DNA from: an uncultured Oceanospirillaceae bacterium | GTDB taxonomy: Bacteria; Pseudomonadota; Gammaproteobacteria; Pseudomonadales; Balneatricaceae | DNA: 64,000 nt | NCBI GenBank assembly: GCA_937138495.1 | Contig: CAKZPE010000085.1 | Span: 1 to 64,000, forward strand | Reading direction: 5' to 3' | Part shown: positions 51,823 to 61,064 of the stretch, piece by piece | Numbering within the stretch: position 1 is the stretch's first letter | How the letters are laid out: each line of letters begins with the position of its first letter | Made by a program: the position numbers and the translations under genes | The notes under the pieces: model-generated | Databases searched by the model: none | Seen by the model: only the letters and a program-made list of their open reading frames with translations | Told to the model about the DNA's origin: nothing

Positions 51823-53169
51823 ATGAGTACAAACAGCCCAGCACAGACATTCTGGAATCCGATGGTGCATCCTGGAGACCCACGGGCACGCAACGGCATT
51901 GTGATAACCAAGGGTGACGGCAACTACGTTCAGAATCAGGAAGGCCAGTGGCTGGTCGACGGTGTCGGCGGCCTCTGGAACGTCAACGTTGGCCACAACC
52001 GAACCGAAGTAAAAGACGCCATCAAAAATCAGTTGGATGAGCTGGAATATTTCCAGATCTTCGACGGCATCAGCCACCCACGGGTAACGGAACTGTCCGA
52101 TAAAATCATCAGCATGCTGGAACCGGAAGGCATGGCCCGGGTAATGTACAGCTCCGGTGGATCTGACTCCGTTGAAACCGCCCTGAAGCTGGCCCGCCAG
52201 TACTGGAAAGCAGTCGGTCAGGCCCAGCGCTACAAGTTTATCTCCCTGAAACAGGGTTACCACGGAGTTCACTTCGGCGGCGCTTCTGTTAACGGCAACA
52301 CGGTTTTCCGCACCAACTATGAGCCGGTACTGCCCGGCTGTATTCATATCGACACCCCATGGCTGTACCGTAATCCCTGGAACACTGAAGATCCCGAAGA
52401 ACTGGGTGTACTGGCGGCTAAACAGCTGGAAGCTGAAATTGTCTTCCAGGGCCCGGATACCGTTGCCGCCTTTATCGCTGAACCGATTCAGGGTGCCGGC
52501 GGTGTAATCGTACCGCCGGCGAACTACTGGCCGCTGATCCGTGAAGTGTGCGACAAATACGGCGTACTGCTGATCGCCGACGAAGTTGTCACCGGCTTTG
52601 GCCGTTCCGGCAGCATGTTCGGTGTACGTGGCTGGGGCGTTGCCGCTGATATCCAGTGTTTCGCCAAAGGCATTAACTCCGGTTATGTGCCACTGGGGGC
52701 GACGGTCATTAATCAGCGGGTTGCCGAAGGCATTGAAACCTGCGACAACTTCAGCGGTGCAGTGATGCACGGTTACACCTATTCCGGTCACCCGGTGGCC
52801 TGCGCTTCCGCACTGGCCTCGCTGAAAATTGTTGAAGAAGAGAACCTGCCGGAAAATGCCGCTTGCCAGGGCGCGGATCTGTTAGAGAAACTGCAGGCTA
52901 AACTGCTGGACTTCCCGTCTGTAGGTGAAATTCGCGGTAAAGGTCTGATGATTGCACTGGATCTGGTTAGCGATAAAAAGACCCGCCAGCCAATCGACCC
53001 AATGAGCGGCTTTGCCAATCAGGTGGCAGCAGTCGCCTTACAGGAAGGTGTCATTGTGCGCCCTGTCGGCACCAAGATTATCCTCTCACCACCACTGACC
53101 ATTGGCACAGAAGAAGTTGATAAGATCGTGCACGCGTTGCATCAGGGCTTTGCGGCTGTCGATACATAA
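51823..53169 (+). CDS. Class III omega-aminotransferase (amine or omega-amino acid : pyruvate type)
   Basis: A 448-residue PLP enzyme. It has DGVGGLWNVNVGHNRTEVKD, YSSGGSDSVETALKLARQYW, LLIADEVVTGFGRSGSMFG and the Schiff-base Lys in CFAKGINSGYVPLGA (about residue 282). It is closest in style to putrescine-, taurine- or aromatic-amine:pyruvate transaminases. It shares the 18-bp palindrome with the porin/aldehyde-dehydrogenase unit, so an amine-to-aldehyde step is likely; tyramine or a related amine is an inference. Confidence 0.87.
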   Translation: MSTNSPAQTFWNPMVHPGDPRARNGIVITKGDGNYVQNQEGQWLVDGVGGLWNVNVGHNRTEVKDAIKNQLDELEYFQIFDGISHPRVTELSDKIISMLEPEGMARVMYSSGGSDSVETALKLARQYWKAVGQAQRYKFISLKQGYHGVHFGGASVNGNTVFRTNYEPVLPGCIHIDTPWLYRNPWNTEDPEELGVLAAKQLEAEIVFQGPDTVAAFIAEPIQGAGGVIVPPANYWPLIREVCDKYGVLLIADEVVTGFGRSGSMFGVRGWGVAADIQCFAKGINSGYVPLGATVINQRVAEGIETCDNFSGAVMHGYTYSGHPVACASALASLKIVEEENLPENAACQGADLLEKLQAKLLDFPSVGEIRGKGLMIALDLVSDKKTRQPIDPMSGFANQVAAVALQEGVIVRPVGTKIILSPPLTIGTEEVDKIVHALHQGFAAVDT

Positions 53170-53186
53170 ATACGCTTAATAAAACA

Positions 53187-53210
53187 GACTGCCCGGTGCG
53201 CCGGGCAGTC
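53187..53210 (-). terminator. Terminator hairpin between converging genes
   Basis: GACTGCCCGG-TGCG-CCGGGCAGTC has a perfect 10-bp stem. Read on the minus strand it is followed by TGTTTTATT, so it best serves the DUF4440 gene; it can also stop the aminotransferase transcript. Confidence 0.85.
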
Positions 53211-53244
53211 CCCTCACCCTGCATAATGGCAGGGTTGCTGTCTT

Positions 53245-53637
53245 CTAGTGCAACGCGGGCATACTGGAGTTAATCATATCCCGGTGCAGCTTCCACTGAT
53301 TGGCTTCTTTTTTCCAGATAACCATAAACTTCCCCCGGTCCAGCACCATACCGTCTGCATCTTCCAGAATATATTTACCAATCTCGAAAGCAGTATTGCC
53401 AAAGCCATCCAACTCAGTGGTTTCAAGTTTTATCTCCTTAACCCCCTTATCCATAAACCCCTGAAACTGTTTCTCGATGGCTGAACGTCCTTTTACGATG
53501 TCGGTATTTGGCGGCATAAACTCACCGTCTTTTGTATAAAGCGCTGCCAGGCCGGCAGCATCGCCTCTGTGATAAGCAGCAGAAAAAGCTTCATCAGCGG
53601 CTCTGATTTCATCCATTACTTCCATTGAAATGCTCAT
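53245..53637 (-). CDS. SgcJ/EcaC-like NTF2-fold protein (DUF4440)
   Basis: A 130-residue protein, start at 53637 preceded by GAGGAGG. The pattern ADEAFSAAYHRGDAAGLAALYT, then GEFMPPNTDIVKGRSAIEKQ, then WKLHRDMINSS is typical of the SnoaL-like/DUF4440 family. No enzymatic residue set can be assigned. It stands alone between converging and diverging neighbours. Confidence 0.82.
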   Translation of the reverse strand: MSISMEVMDEIRAADEAFSAAYHRGDAAGLAALYTKDGEFMPPNTDIVKGRSAIEKQFQGFMDKGVKEIKLETTELDGFGNTAFEIGKYILEDADGMVLDRGKFMVIWKKEANQWKLHRDMINSSMPALH

Positions 53638-53895
53638 ACTTGCCTCCTCAGCGTTAATTAATGAACACCCCCGACCTATAAAGCTAGACCAAAACAATCA
53701 CTTTCAACTTGATTTAAACTCACACACCGCAAATAACAGATGATTTTCCCGCCTCTGTTATTTTCCAATTATCAGTCGCAGGCAAATCCCGTTACGGTTA
53801 ACTTCAGGTAATCTGTAAGCGCCGAATAAGTCGTTTGTCGCATGCCCTCCGCCATCGCACACTGCCTGAAAATAACTAAACAGTGTGAGTGCAAG

Positions 53896-54672
53896 ATGCG
53901 ATTTGAAAATAAGACCGTCCTGATTACCGGCGGTGCCGGTGGCGTTGGCCAGACACTGGTCAGCCTGTTTGCCCGTGAGGGCGCCAAAGTAATGATTGCC
54001 GACCTGAGCGAATCGGCCTGTGCAGAGGTTGCCGCCCGCGTTGCCGAAGACACTGGCCGTAACCCTGACGACATCGCTTACCTGGCAGGCAACCTGCGGG
54101 AGCGGGAATACTGTGACGCTGTCGTTGAACATACGGTGTCTCACTTTGGCGGGTTGGATATCCTGCTCAATAACGCCGGTATCATTCCCCGGGGCACGGT
54201 TGAAGAAACCACCGACGAAATGTGGTTTACCGCCATGGACGTTAACCTCAATGCGGTATTCTTCCTGTGCCGTGCTGCCGTCCCGCACATGAAGCAAAGC
54301 GGCGGTGCCATCGTCAATACCTCATCGGTATGGGGCACCTATCCCGGCCCGGCTCACGTCGCCTACTGCACCAGTAAAGGTGCCGTCGCCGCTCTGACCA
54401 AAAATCTCGGCAGAGACTGCGCCCCACTGGGCATCCGGGTGAATGCTGTTTGCCCCCACGAAATCAACACGCCAATGATCCGCTCCGGCTTTGAACGCCG
54501 CGGGCTCGACCCGGACAAAGCGGTAGAAGAGCTGAATAAAACCGTACCGATTGGCCGTATCGCTGAGCCGGAAGATATCGCTGATGTGATCGCCTTTCTG
54601 GCTTCTGACGAGGCCCGCTATATTGCCGGCGAAACCATCGAAGTGACCGGTGCCAAGCCGGTATCGGGTTAA
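53896..54672 (+). CDS. Short-chain dehydrogenase/reductase (SDR)
   Basis: A 258-residue classical SDR. It has TVLITGGAGGVGQTLVSLFA (nucleotide binding), NNAGIIPRG, the catalytic Ser in NTSSVWGTYPG, the YxxxK motif YCTSKGAVAAL and the C-terminal IAGETIEVTGA. It is 12 bases upstream of a second SDR gene, so the two are cotranscribed. Substrate unknown. Confidence 0.9.
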   Translation: MRFENKTVLITGGAGGVGQTLVSLFAREGAKVMIADLSESACAEVAARVAEDTGRNPDDIAYLAGNLREREYCDAVVEHTVSHFGGLDILLNNAGIIPRGTVEETTDEMWFTAMDVNLNAVFFLCRAAVPHMKQSGGAIVNTSSVWGTYPGPAHVAYCTSKGAVAALTKNLGRDCAPLGIRVNAVCPHEINTPMIRSGFERRGLDPDKAVEELNKTVPIGRIAEPEDIADVIAFLASDEARYIAGETIEVTGAKPVSG

Positions 54673-54684
54673 CAGGAGCAAGCC

Positions 54685-55443
54685 ATGATCAATCTGAATA
54701 ACACACTGGCCATCGTCACCGGCGGTGGCCGGGGCATTGGCCGGGGCATCAGCGAACAGCTTCTGCAAGCCGGTGCCCGGGTGCTAATTGCCCAACGACA
54801 GCCGTTGGATGACGAACTGGCTAACCACCCACAGGTCAGCTTTATTCAGGCCGACCTGTTGGAACAGGAAGCCCCTTATCAGATCGCAGCCGCCGCCGAA
54901 ACGCTGGGCGGCGCAGACATACTGGTAAACAACGCCGGTTTCATGTTTGAAATGGCGCTGGATGATATGACCGAAGCCGACTGGGACCGCATGATGACCG
55001 TCAACATGCGCGCCCCGGTATTCCTTTGCAAAGCCCTGCTTGGCCAGATGCGCGCCAAAGGAGGCGGCAGCATTATTAATATCGGCTCCATAGAAGGGAT
55101 CGGTGCTAATCCCCTGCATGCAGCCTACTGCGCCTCTAAGGCAGGCGTTCACGGCTTCAGCCGCGCGCTGGCGGTAGACCTGGGTAAAGACGGCATTCGC
55201 TGTAACGCCATCGCTCCCGGCTGGATAAACTCAGACCTGAGCAATGACTACATAAACGCCCAGTCTGACCCTGATCAGGCCTGGGAAGATCTGTACGCCA
55301 TGCACCCCATCGGTCGTACCGGCGAACCGGCAGATATCGGCGCCATGGTAGTCTTTCTCGCCAGCGAAGCAGCAGGCTTTGTCACCGGCCAGACCTTCAC
55401 CGTCGACGGCGGCCGCACCGCTAAGTTGCCTTTGCCGTTTTAA
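54685..55443 (+). CDS. Short-chain dehydrogenase/reductase (SDR), FabG-like
   Basis: A 252-residue SDR with the strong ribosome site AGGAG. It has AIVTGGGRGIGRGISEQLL, NNAGFMFEM, NIGSIEGIGAN, the YxxxK motif YCASKAGVHGF and the closing VTGQTFTVDGGR. It is paired with the preceding SDR; two successive oxidations of an alcohol or sugar-like substrate are possible. Substrate unknown. Confidence 0.9.
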   Translation: MINLNNTLAIVTGGGRGIGRGISEQLLQAGARVLIAQRQPLDDELANHPQVSFIQADLLEQEAPYQIAAAAETLGGADILVNNAGFMFEMALDDMTEADWDRMMTVNMRAPVFLCKALLGQMRAKGGGSIINIGSIEGIGANPLHAAYCASKAGVHGFSRALAVDLGKDGIRCNAIAPGWINSDLSNDYINAQSDPDQAWEDLYAMHPIGRTGEPADIGAMVVFLASEAAGFVTGQTFTVDGGRTAKLPLPF

Positions 55444-55521
55444 TGGTAACGCGGAGATATTCGCGCGGTATCTCCGCAATATGTTAAGTTCTTCATCAGG
55501 AATATCATGGAGGATATAACG

Positions 55522-55842
55522 ATGCTCAGCATACAGTTCAAGCGTACGGTCATGGAGCTCTGCCGAAACCCTGAATATCGCAAAGCGCTTTTACTGGAAG
55601 CGCTGGAGTCATATCTGGAGGGTGATGTTACGGTGGGCAATTCAATCCTGCGGGACTACCTCAATGCTACTCAGGGCTTCGCAGAGGTGGCCAGTAAGAT
55701 GAATATGCAGGAGGCAGGCCTCAGACGAATGATCAGCAATAAAGGTAATGCCACCGCTAAAAACCTGTTTAGTCTGTTTAAGCACTGTCAGCGCCGGGAA
55801 GGTATTAAGACAGCAGAAGAACTCTTAAGCCTGGCCAGCTGA
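55522..55842 (+). CDS. Orphan HigA-like antitoxin / HTH regulator
   Basis: A 106-residue protein with an N-terminal helical segment (FKRTVMELCRNPEYRKALLLEA) and a Cro/XRE-like helix-turn-helix (EVASKMNMQEAGLRRMISNKG). It resembles antitoxins encoded with RelE/HigB-type toxins. Start at 55522 is chosen because GGAGG lies eight bases upstream. No toxin gene is found in the 64-base gap before it, nor after it, so it is an orphan or a solitary regulator. Confidence 0.72.
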   Translation: MLSIQFKRTVMELCRNPEYRKALLLEALESYLEGDVTVGNSILRDYLNATQGFAEVASKMNMQEAGLRRMISNKGNATAKNLFSLFKHCQRREGIKTAEELLSLAS

Positions 55843-55846
55843 TTTT

Positions 55847-56773
55847 TCAGCGTAAATCAGCCGTTTCTTCCAGCAGCCAGCCCCTTAACAATTGCATACC
55901 CGACTCATCTGCCAACTCATTTCTGCAAACGAAATAATGCTTACGTTCCGGGGCTGAATAGCTTTCCGCTACCGGGCGTATCAGGCGGCCGCTGCGCACC
56001 AGATCATCAGTCAGGTGTCGCCAGCCCAGCCCGATTCCCAGCCCTTCCAGCACCGTATCGAGCAACATCGGAAAATGACTGAAATACATTGCCGCTTTGA
56101 CCTGCGGATTCTCCACGCCACAGTGGCGCAGCCAGAAATGCCAGTCTACCGGCGACCACCAGCGGGCCTGCCAGAACGCCGGATCAAGGTCCAGCAACGG
56201 CAGTTGCTGCAAGCCTTCCAGTGACGTGGCCTGCGGGTGTTGCTGTAAAAACTCAGGGGTACAGACAGGAAAGATCTCTTCGGCAAATAAGAAGTCCGCC
56301 TGATAACCGGCCAGTTCATTCAGCCCAAGAGTCACAGCCGCATCAAATTTGTCTGCTTCAGCGGGCGTCGACTCCACACTGATCAGATGTAAATGTAAAT
56401 TAGGGTACAGCTGCCGCAACCGGCTGAGCCGCGGCACCATCCAGAGGCGGGAGAAGGAACTGGTGGCATGCAGGTTCAGGTAGCTGTCCGCCACCTGCCC
56501 ACGGATTTCACGGGCAGCACCGGTAATTTCATCAAAGGCATTATTGGTCGCCCGGAACAGACGTTCCCCTGCAGCGGTCAGCGTTACCCGCCGGTGACCC
56601 CGGACAAATAACACCGTCGCCAACTGCTCTTCCAACTGTTTAATCTGCCGGCTGATCGCCGCCGGCGTGACACAGAGTTCATCCGCCGCGTCTTTAAAGC
56701 TTTGCCGCCGGGCAGCCACTTCAAAGGCGCGGATAGCCGTCAGCGATGGCAGATCAAGTCGCCGGGATTGCAT
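55847..56773 (-). CDS. LysR-family regulator (GcvA-like)
   Basis: A 308-residue LysR regulator. The N-terminal helix-turn-helix reads ADELCVTPAAISRQIKQLEE, followed by the linker and effector domain. Start at 56773 has GGAGGTG upstream. It lies 72 bases downstream of the reductase gene in the same direction and could govern the adjacent demethylase cluster. The effector is unknown. Confidence 0.9.
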   Translation of the reverse strand: MQSRRLDLPSLTAIRAFEVAARRQSFKDAADELCVTPAAISRQIKQLEEQLATVLFVRGHRRVTLTAAGERLFRATNNAFDEITGAAREIRGQVADSYLNLHATSSFSRLWMVPRLSRLRQLYPNLHLHLISVESTPAEADKFDAAVTLGLNELAGYQADFLFAEEIFPVCTPEFLQQHPQATSLEGLQQLPLLDLDPAFWQARWWSPVDWHFWLRHCGVENPQVKAAMYFSHFPMLLDTVLEGLGIGLGWRHLTDDLVRSGRLIRPVAESYSAPERKHYFVCRNELADESGMQLLRGWLLEETADLR

Positions 56774-56845
56774 ATCAGGCACCTCCGCTCAGTCAGGGTT
56801 TACTTAAAGTAACCTAAAAGCTTCCCGGATTCAGCTGTGCAGGTT

Positions 56846-57952
56846 TTAATAATCGATGGTCATATCACCCTTTACACTGGTACAGCAGGAAAGCACATAG
56901 CCCTGCGCTTCTTCCTCTTCGGTAATGCCGCCGTTATGGGCCATTTCGTATTCACCGCTGAGTACCTGTACCCGGCAGGCACCGCAGATACCCATGCCAC
57001 AGGCTTTGGAGATATTCACGCCGGCTTCACTGGCCGCTTCATTAAGATTACTGCCCGCCACCACGCTGACGCTGTTACCGGAATCGGTGAAGCTCACCTG
57101 ATACATTTCGCCGGTCACTTCCTGCTGATCCGCTTCATCCGCATGTTGTTCGGCATCTTTGGCATCTTCTGCCGGCGTCGAGCCAAAGGATTCTTCATGG
57201 TAACGGCGCATATCGTAGCCAAGGGATTCCAGCAGCTTGCGAACCGCCTTCATATACGGATCCGGGCCACAGCAAAACACTTCCCGTTCCAGAAAGTCCG
57301 GGGCGATCAGTTTGAGCATATTCTCATTCAGATAGCCCCGGTACCCGGCCCAGGCCTGGCCGATTTCCGACTTTTCGCAGATCAGGTGCAACTTAAAATT
57401 TTCCACCCGGGTAGACATATAATCCAGCTCACGGGCATAGATGATATCCGCCGGGCTACGGGCACTGTGGGCGAAAACCATGTCCACTTCTGAATCCGTA
57501 TCAAACCACCAGCGGGCCATCGACATCACCGGTGTAATACCCACACCGCCGGATAACAGCAGTGCTTTATCCGCCGGGAAATCCAGACAGTTGAACTGCC
57601 CCGCCGGGCCGTGCACGGCAATCTGGTCACCGGACTTCAGGTTGTCATGCAACCAGTTACTGACCAGCCCGCCCGGCACCCGCTTAACGGTGATTGAAAA
57701 ACTGTAGGGAATCGACGGTGAGCTGGAAATGGTATAGGAGCGCATCACCCGCTCGCCGTCAATTTCCAGCTCCAGCGTGACAAACTGCCCCGGCTTAAAG
57801 AAGAACAGCACCGGCTGGCCCATGCTGAAGGTAAAGGTGCAGACATCATGGGTTTCATGAATCACCTTGGAACAGCGTACCAGATGGCGGCCATTACTCC
57901 AGGTCTGGGTCGCAACAGGATTCAGAAAATCAGCAGTATTAAAATCGTTCAT
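56846..57952 (-). CDS. Rieske oxygenase reductase (GbcB-like: flavin/NAD domain plus 2Fe-2S ferredoxin)
   Basis: A 368-residue electron-transfer protein. The ferredoxin-reductase domains (RSYTISSSPSIPYSF flavin site, LLSGGVGITPVMSMARW NAD site) are followed by a C-terminal plant-type ferredoxin with CGMGICGACRVQ and a distal Cys in YVLSCC. The arrangement and length match GbcB, the reductase of glycine-betaine monooxygenase. Start at 57952 has GGAG six bases upstream. Its partner is most likely the Rieske subunit at 63550. Confidence 0.9.
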   Translation of the reverse strand: MNDFNTADFLNPVATQTWSNGRHLVRCSKVIHETHDVCTFTFSMGQPVLFFFKPGQFVTLELEIDGERVMRSYTISSSPSIPYSFSITVKRVPGGLVSNWLHDNLKSGDQIAVHGPAGQFNCLDFPADKALLLSGGVGITPVMSMARWWFDTDSEVDMVFAHSARSPADIIYARELDYMSTRVENFKLHLICEKSEIGQAWAGYRGYLNENMLKLIAPDFLEREVFCCGPDPYMKAVRKLLESLGYDMRRYHEESFGSTPAEDAKDAEQHADEADQQEVTGEMYQVSFTDSGNSVSVVAGSNLNEAASEAGVNISKACGMGICGACRVQVLSGEYEMAHNGGITEEEEAQGYVLSCCTSVKGDMTIDY

Positions 57953-58081
57953 AACTCGCTCCACAGATCAGTAACAGGCACAGCTCAGCCCGACGGTTAT
58001 GTCAGGCTGAAGTCATTACTGATCTGATGAAAGTTGCAGGTGAATGCCCTGCAGGTCTTATAATTATTAATAACTGGCGGG

Positions 58082-59425
58082 CTACAGTTCTTTACCCGCC
58101 AGCCATTCTTTCCAGCGTAAATTGACGTTTGCCCCCACCGACAGAAACGGCTCCACAGGTAAACGTTTAGGCTCAGCATAGTTACTGAATTCACGAACCA
58201 GTTCGGTATCACCCAATACCGCCTGTTCGGCTGCCAGCATCCCGGATAAGGTACCTTTTACCGTACCCAATCCGTTCTGACAGGCCGCCGACCAGATACC
58301 CGGTTCCAGTTCACCAAAGGCCGGAACTGAGTTCCATGACAGGCATAACCGTCCGCCCCAGCGATGTTCCAGCGGCACATCCGCCAACATCGGAAAACGG
58401 GATATAAAGGCTTTGTCGTGCACCTTCACAATGCTGTCGATATCTTTCTGGCTGATCTCCATCGACTGGTTCAGGGTAAAACGGTTGCGCACCGTTAAAC
58501 GATGGCCGCTGCCCAGGTAATCCGATGTTTTCCGTACCGTGGTACCCATCGGGTCTGCCGGCAGTACACCCCAGTCAGCCTCGCCCCCCAGCCGCTGCAA
58601 CTCATCACCGGACAGCGCCCGGGTCATGGATGCATAGGTAAACACATGTAACAGCTGGCGCGGGTAATACCCAAACGACTGCACATGGCCATTCACTGCC
58701 AGAATTACCTTCTTCGCCCGAATCCGGGCCTTGGGTGTACGCAACTGGTGCGGCGTGCCGGGGGTCATTTCCACCACCGGCGACTGCTCGAAAATCCGCA
58801 CTTTATCACTCAGGCCACGGGCTGCCTGGCGGATATAGGCTGCCGGCTGAATCATCACCGCACCCGGCGTGTAGAGCCCCTTTTGGTAGTAGCTGATGCC
58901 GGTGCGAGCCTGCATGTCTGACGCTGAAAGCAAGTTGTACGACTCTCCCAGACCGTCCAGGTGTTTCACATAGCTGTCGATGTGCGCAATGCCCCGCTCA
59001 CTGGCCGCGCCTGTGACCCGGCCACAGGGATCAAACACCTGCTCAGGCATACCAAACTCACGGGCCATTTCTGCCGCAAATTCAATCCCGGCACGGTTCA
59101 GCATAATCTGCTTAAGATCCGCGTCTTTACCGCCGGCATAGGTTTCTGAATTCAGATCGTGGGGTAAATCGATCATAAACCCGCTGTTCCGCCCGGCAGG
59201 GCCTTCGGCCATTTTGCAGGCTTCCAGCAGGACAATATCATCACCGGTCAGCTGGCTTAACCGCCGGGCAGCGGCAATGCCCGCAAACCCGCCACCGATG
59301 ACCAGCCAGTCCGTTTCAATGTTGCCACTGGCCTGCGGAAAACTGTGCGAATCGTCAAGAATCTCATTCCAGGCGGCCGGGCCGGTTTCTTTCGGTACCT
59401 GGCTTACCCTGATTGTTCTGCTCAT
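58082..59425 (-). CDS. FAD-dependent amine oxidoreductase (DAO/PuuB family)
   Basis: A 447-residue flavoprotein of the glycine/D-amino-acid oxidase superfamily. It has the dinucleotide motif VIGGGFAGIAAARRL (about residues 42-56), GRNSGFMIDLPHDL and the C-terminal WGGRLCLSWNSVPAFGE segment, close to gamma-glutamylputrescine oxidase-like proteins. It could oxidise a secondary amine made by N-demethylation. It is located between the reductase and an aldehyde dehydrogenase in the same direction. Confidence 0.85.
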   Translation of the reverse strand: MSRTIRVSQVPKETGPAAWNEILDDSHSFPQASGNIETDWLVIGGGFAGIAAARRLSQLTGDDIVLLEACKMAEGPAGRNSGFMIDLPHDLNSETYAGGKDADLKQIMLNRAGIEFAAEMAREFGMPEQVFDPCGRVTGAASERGIAHIDSYVKHLDGLGESYNLLSASDMQARTGISYYQKGLYTPGAVMIQPAAYIRQAARGLSDKVRIFEQSPVVEMTPGTPHQLRTPKARIRAKKVILAVNGHVQSFGYYPRQLLHVFTYASMTRALSGDELQRLGGEADWGVLPADPMGTTVRKTSDYLGSGHRLTVRNRFTLNQSMEISQKDIDSIVKVHDKAFISRFPMLADVPLEHRWGGRLCLSWNSVPAFGELEPGIWSAACQNGLGTVKGTLSGMLAAEQAVLGDTELVREFSNYAEPKRLPVEPFLSVGANVNLRWKEWLAGKEL

Positions 59426-59540
59426 ATAATCGCTCCTAACGAGGCAGTCCGGTCAGCCATACCTCACTGAAATATGGCTGACAGACATCCTCAGCCCTGC
59501 CGGGTAACCGGACAGAACGTTTGAATGCGAAAGCGGCGTA

Positions 59541-61058
59541 TCAGTCTACGCTGCCATCGACTGCATCGTCACTCAGATCGATCCAGATGGTTTTAAGTTC
59601 GGTGTACTGGTCATGGGCATGAATGGAATTATCCCGGCCACCGAATCCGGATTGCTTATAGCCACCGAACGGCGTGGTAATGTCCCCTTCACCGAAGCAG
59701 TTAACGGTTACGGTACCCGCCCGTACTGCCTGCGCCGCACGGATGGCCTTTTTAGCATTAGCCGTAAACACTGAAGCCGCCAGACCGTATTCCGTATCAT
59801 TGGCCACGGCAATGGCTTCGTCGTAGCTGTTCACGGTAATCACCGACAATACCGGGCCGAAGATTTCCTCCTGAGCCAGTGCGTCACTGTTGTTCACACC
59901 GTCGAAAATCGTCGGCTGAATAAAGGTTCCGTTTTCGGTCTCGCCCCCTAATACCACCGCATGACCATCGGCCTTACCCTGCTGCAGGTAACCCTCTACC
60001 TTGGCAAAATGGCCGGCATCGATCATGGCACCCAACTGATTTTGCGGGTCCAGCGGGTTACCGGTGTTCCAGTCACGGGCGTGGGCCTTAATGCGTTCCA
60101 GCAGAGCATCTTTCACGCCCGCTTCCACGATCAGACGGGAACCGGCAGAACAGTTCTCACCCATATTCCAGAACGCCGCTGCCACCACCTGCTCGGCAAC
60201 TTTATCCAGGTTTTCTGCATCATTCAGGACGATGCACGGGTTCTTACCGCCCAGCTCCAGTACCACTTTTTTCAGGTTGGAATCTGCGGCATACCGCAGG
60301 AAGCGACGGCCGGTAACAGTCGAACCGGTGAAGGTCACCATGTCGACATCCATATGCATGCCCAAAGGCTCGCCCACTTCAGCGCCACCGCCGGTAATTA
60401 CGTTCAGCACACCTTTCGGCAGGCCTGCTTCCATGGCCAGTTCAGCAATGCGCAACGCCGTCAGAGAGGTCTGTTCAGCGGGTTTAACCACCATTGAACA
60501 GCCAGCCGCCAGCGCCGGGGCAATTTTCCAGGCCAGCATCAGCAGCGGGAAATTCCACGGCAGCACGGCACCCACCACACCGATGGGCTCACGCACCACC
60601 ATGGCAATGGCATCGTTACCGACCGGGGCAGTCTGATCATAAATCTTGTCAATCAGCTCTGCATGCCAGGTCAGGGTATGAATAAATTCCGGAATATCGA
60701 TGCCTTCACAGTCGGCAATCGGCTTGCCGGAATCCAGGCTTTCCAGCACCGCCAGTTCACGGGAATTACGTTTAACCAGCTTACACAGTCTGATTAAGAC
60801 CTCTTTTCGCTCCCCCGGATGCAGCTTGCTCCAGCGGCCATCTTCAAAGGCTTCACGGGCTTTACTGACAGCAAAATCCACGTCTTCAGCATTACAGGCA
60901 GCCACCTTGGCCAGCAATTCACCGGTCGCAGGGTTCGTCGACTCAAAGGTATTACCGGACACCGACGGGCGGAAACCGCCGTCCACAAAGCTCATGCTGG
61001 CAGGGTTCAGTTCGGCAGCAACGGCCTGATATTCTTCAACAGTTAACAGATCAGTCAT
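59541..61058 (-). CDS. Aldehyde dehydrogenase (PuuC-like)
   Basis: A 505-residue NAD(P) aldehyde dehydrogenase. It has VGAVLPWNFPLLMLAWKIAPAL, the base Glu in LELGGKNPCIVL (about residue 268), the nucleophile in NMGENCSAGSRLIVE (about 302) and FGGYKQSGFGGRDNS. It resembles PuuC-type enzymes acting on amino-aldehydes. It lies 6 bases after the DapA-family gene, so the two are coupled. Substrate inferred to be an amine-derived aldehyde. Confidence 0.9.
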   Translation of the reverse strand: MTDLLTVEEYQAVAAELNPASMSFVDGGFRPSVSGNTFESTNPATGELLAKVAACNAEDVDFAVSKAREAFEDGRWSKLHPGERKEVLIRLCKLVKRNSRELAVLESLDSGKPIADCEGIDIPEFIHTLTWHAELIDKIYDQTAPVGNDAIAMVVREPIGVVGAVLPWNFPLLMLAWKIAPALAAGCSMVVKPAEQTSLTALRIAELAMEAGLPKGVLNVITGGGAEVGEPLGMHMDVDMVTFTGSTVTGRRFLRYAADSNLKKVVLELGGKNPCIVLNDAENLDKVAEQVVAAAFWNMGENCSAGSRLIVEAGVKDALLERIKAHARDWNTGNPLDPQNQLGAMIDAGHFAKVEGYLQQGKADGHAVVLGGETENGTFIQPTIFDGVNNSDALAQEEIFGPVLSVITVNSYDEAIAVANDTEYGLAASVFTANAKKAIRAAQAVRAGTVTVNCFGEGDITTPFGGYKQSGFGGRDNSIHAHDQYTELKTIWIDLSDDAVDGSVD

Positions 61059-61064
61059 GGCTTA

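Noticed and set aside
50313..51923. A longer tyrS starting about 110 codons upstream
   Set aside because: The extra N-terminal sequence has no synthetase homology, covers the shared promoter palindrome and overlaps the aminotransferase start.
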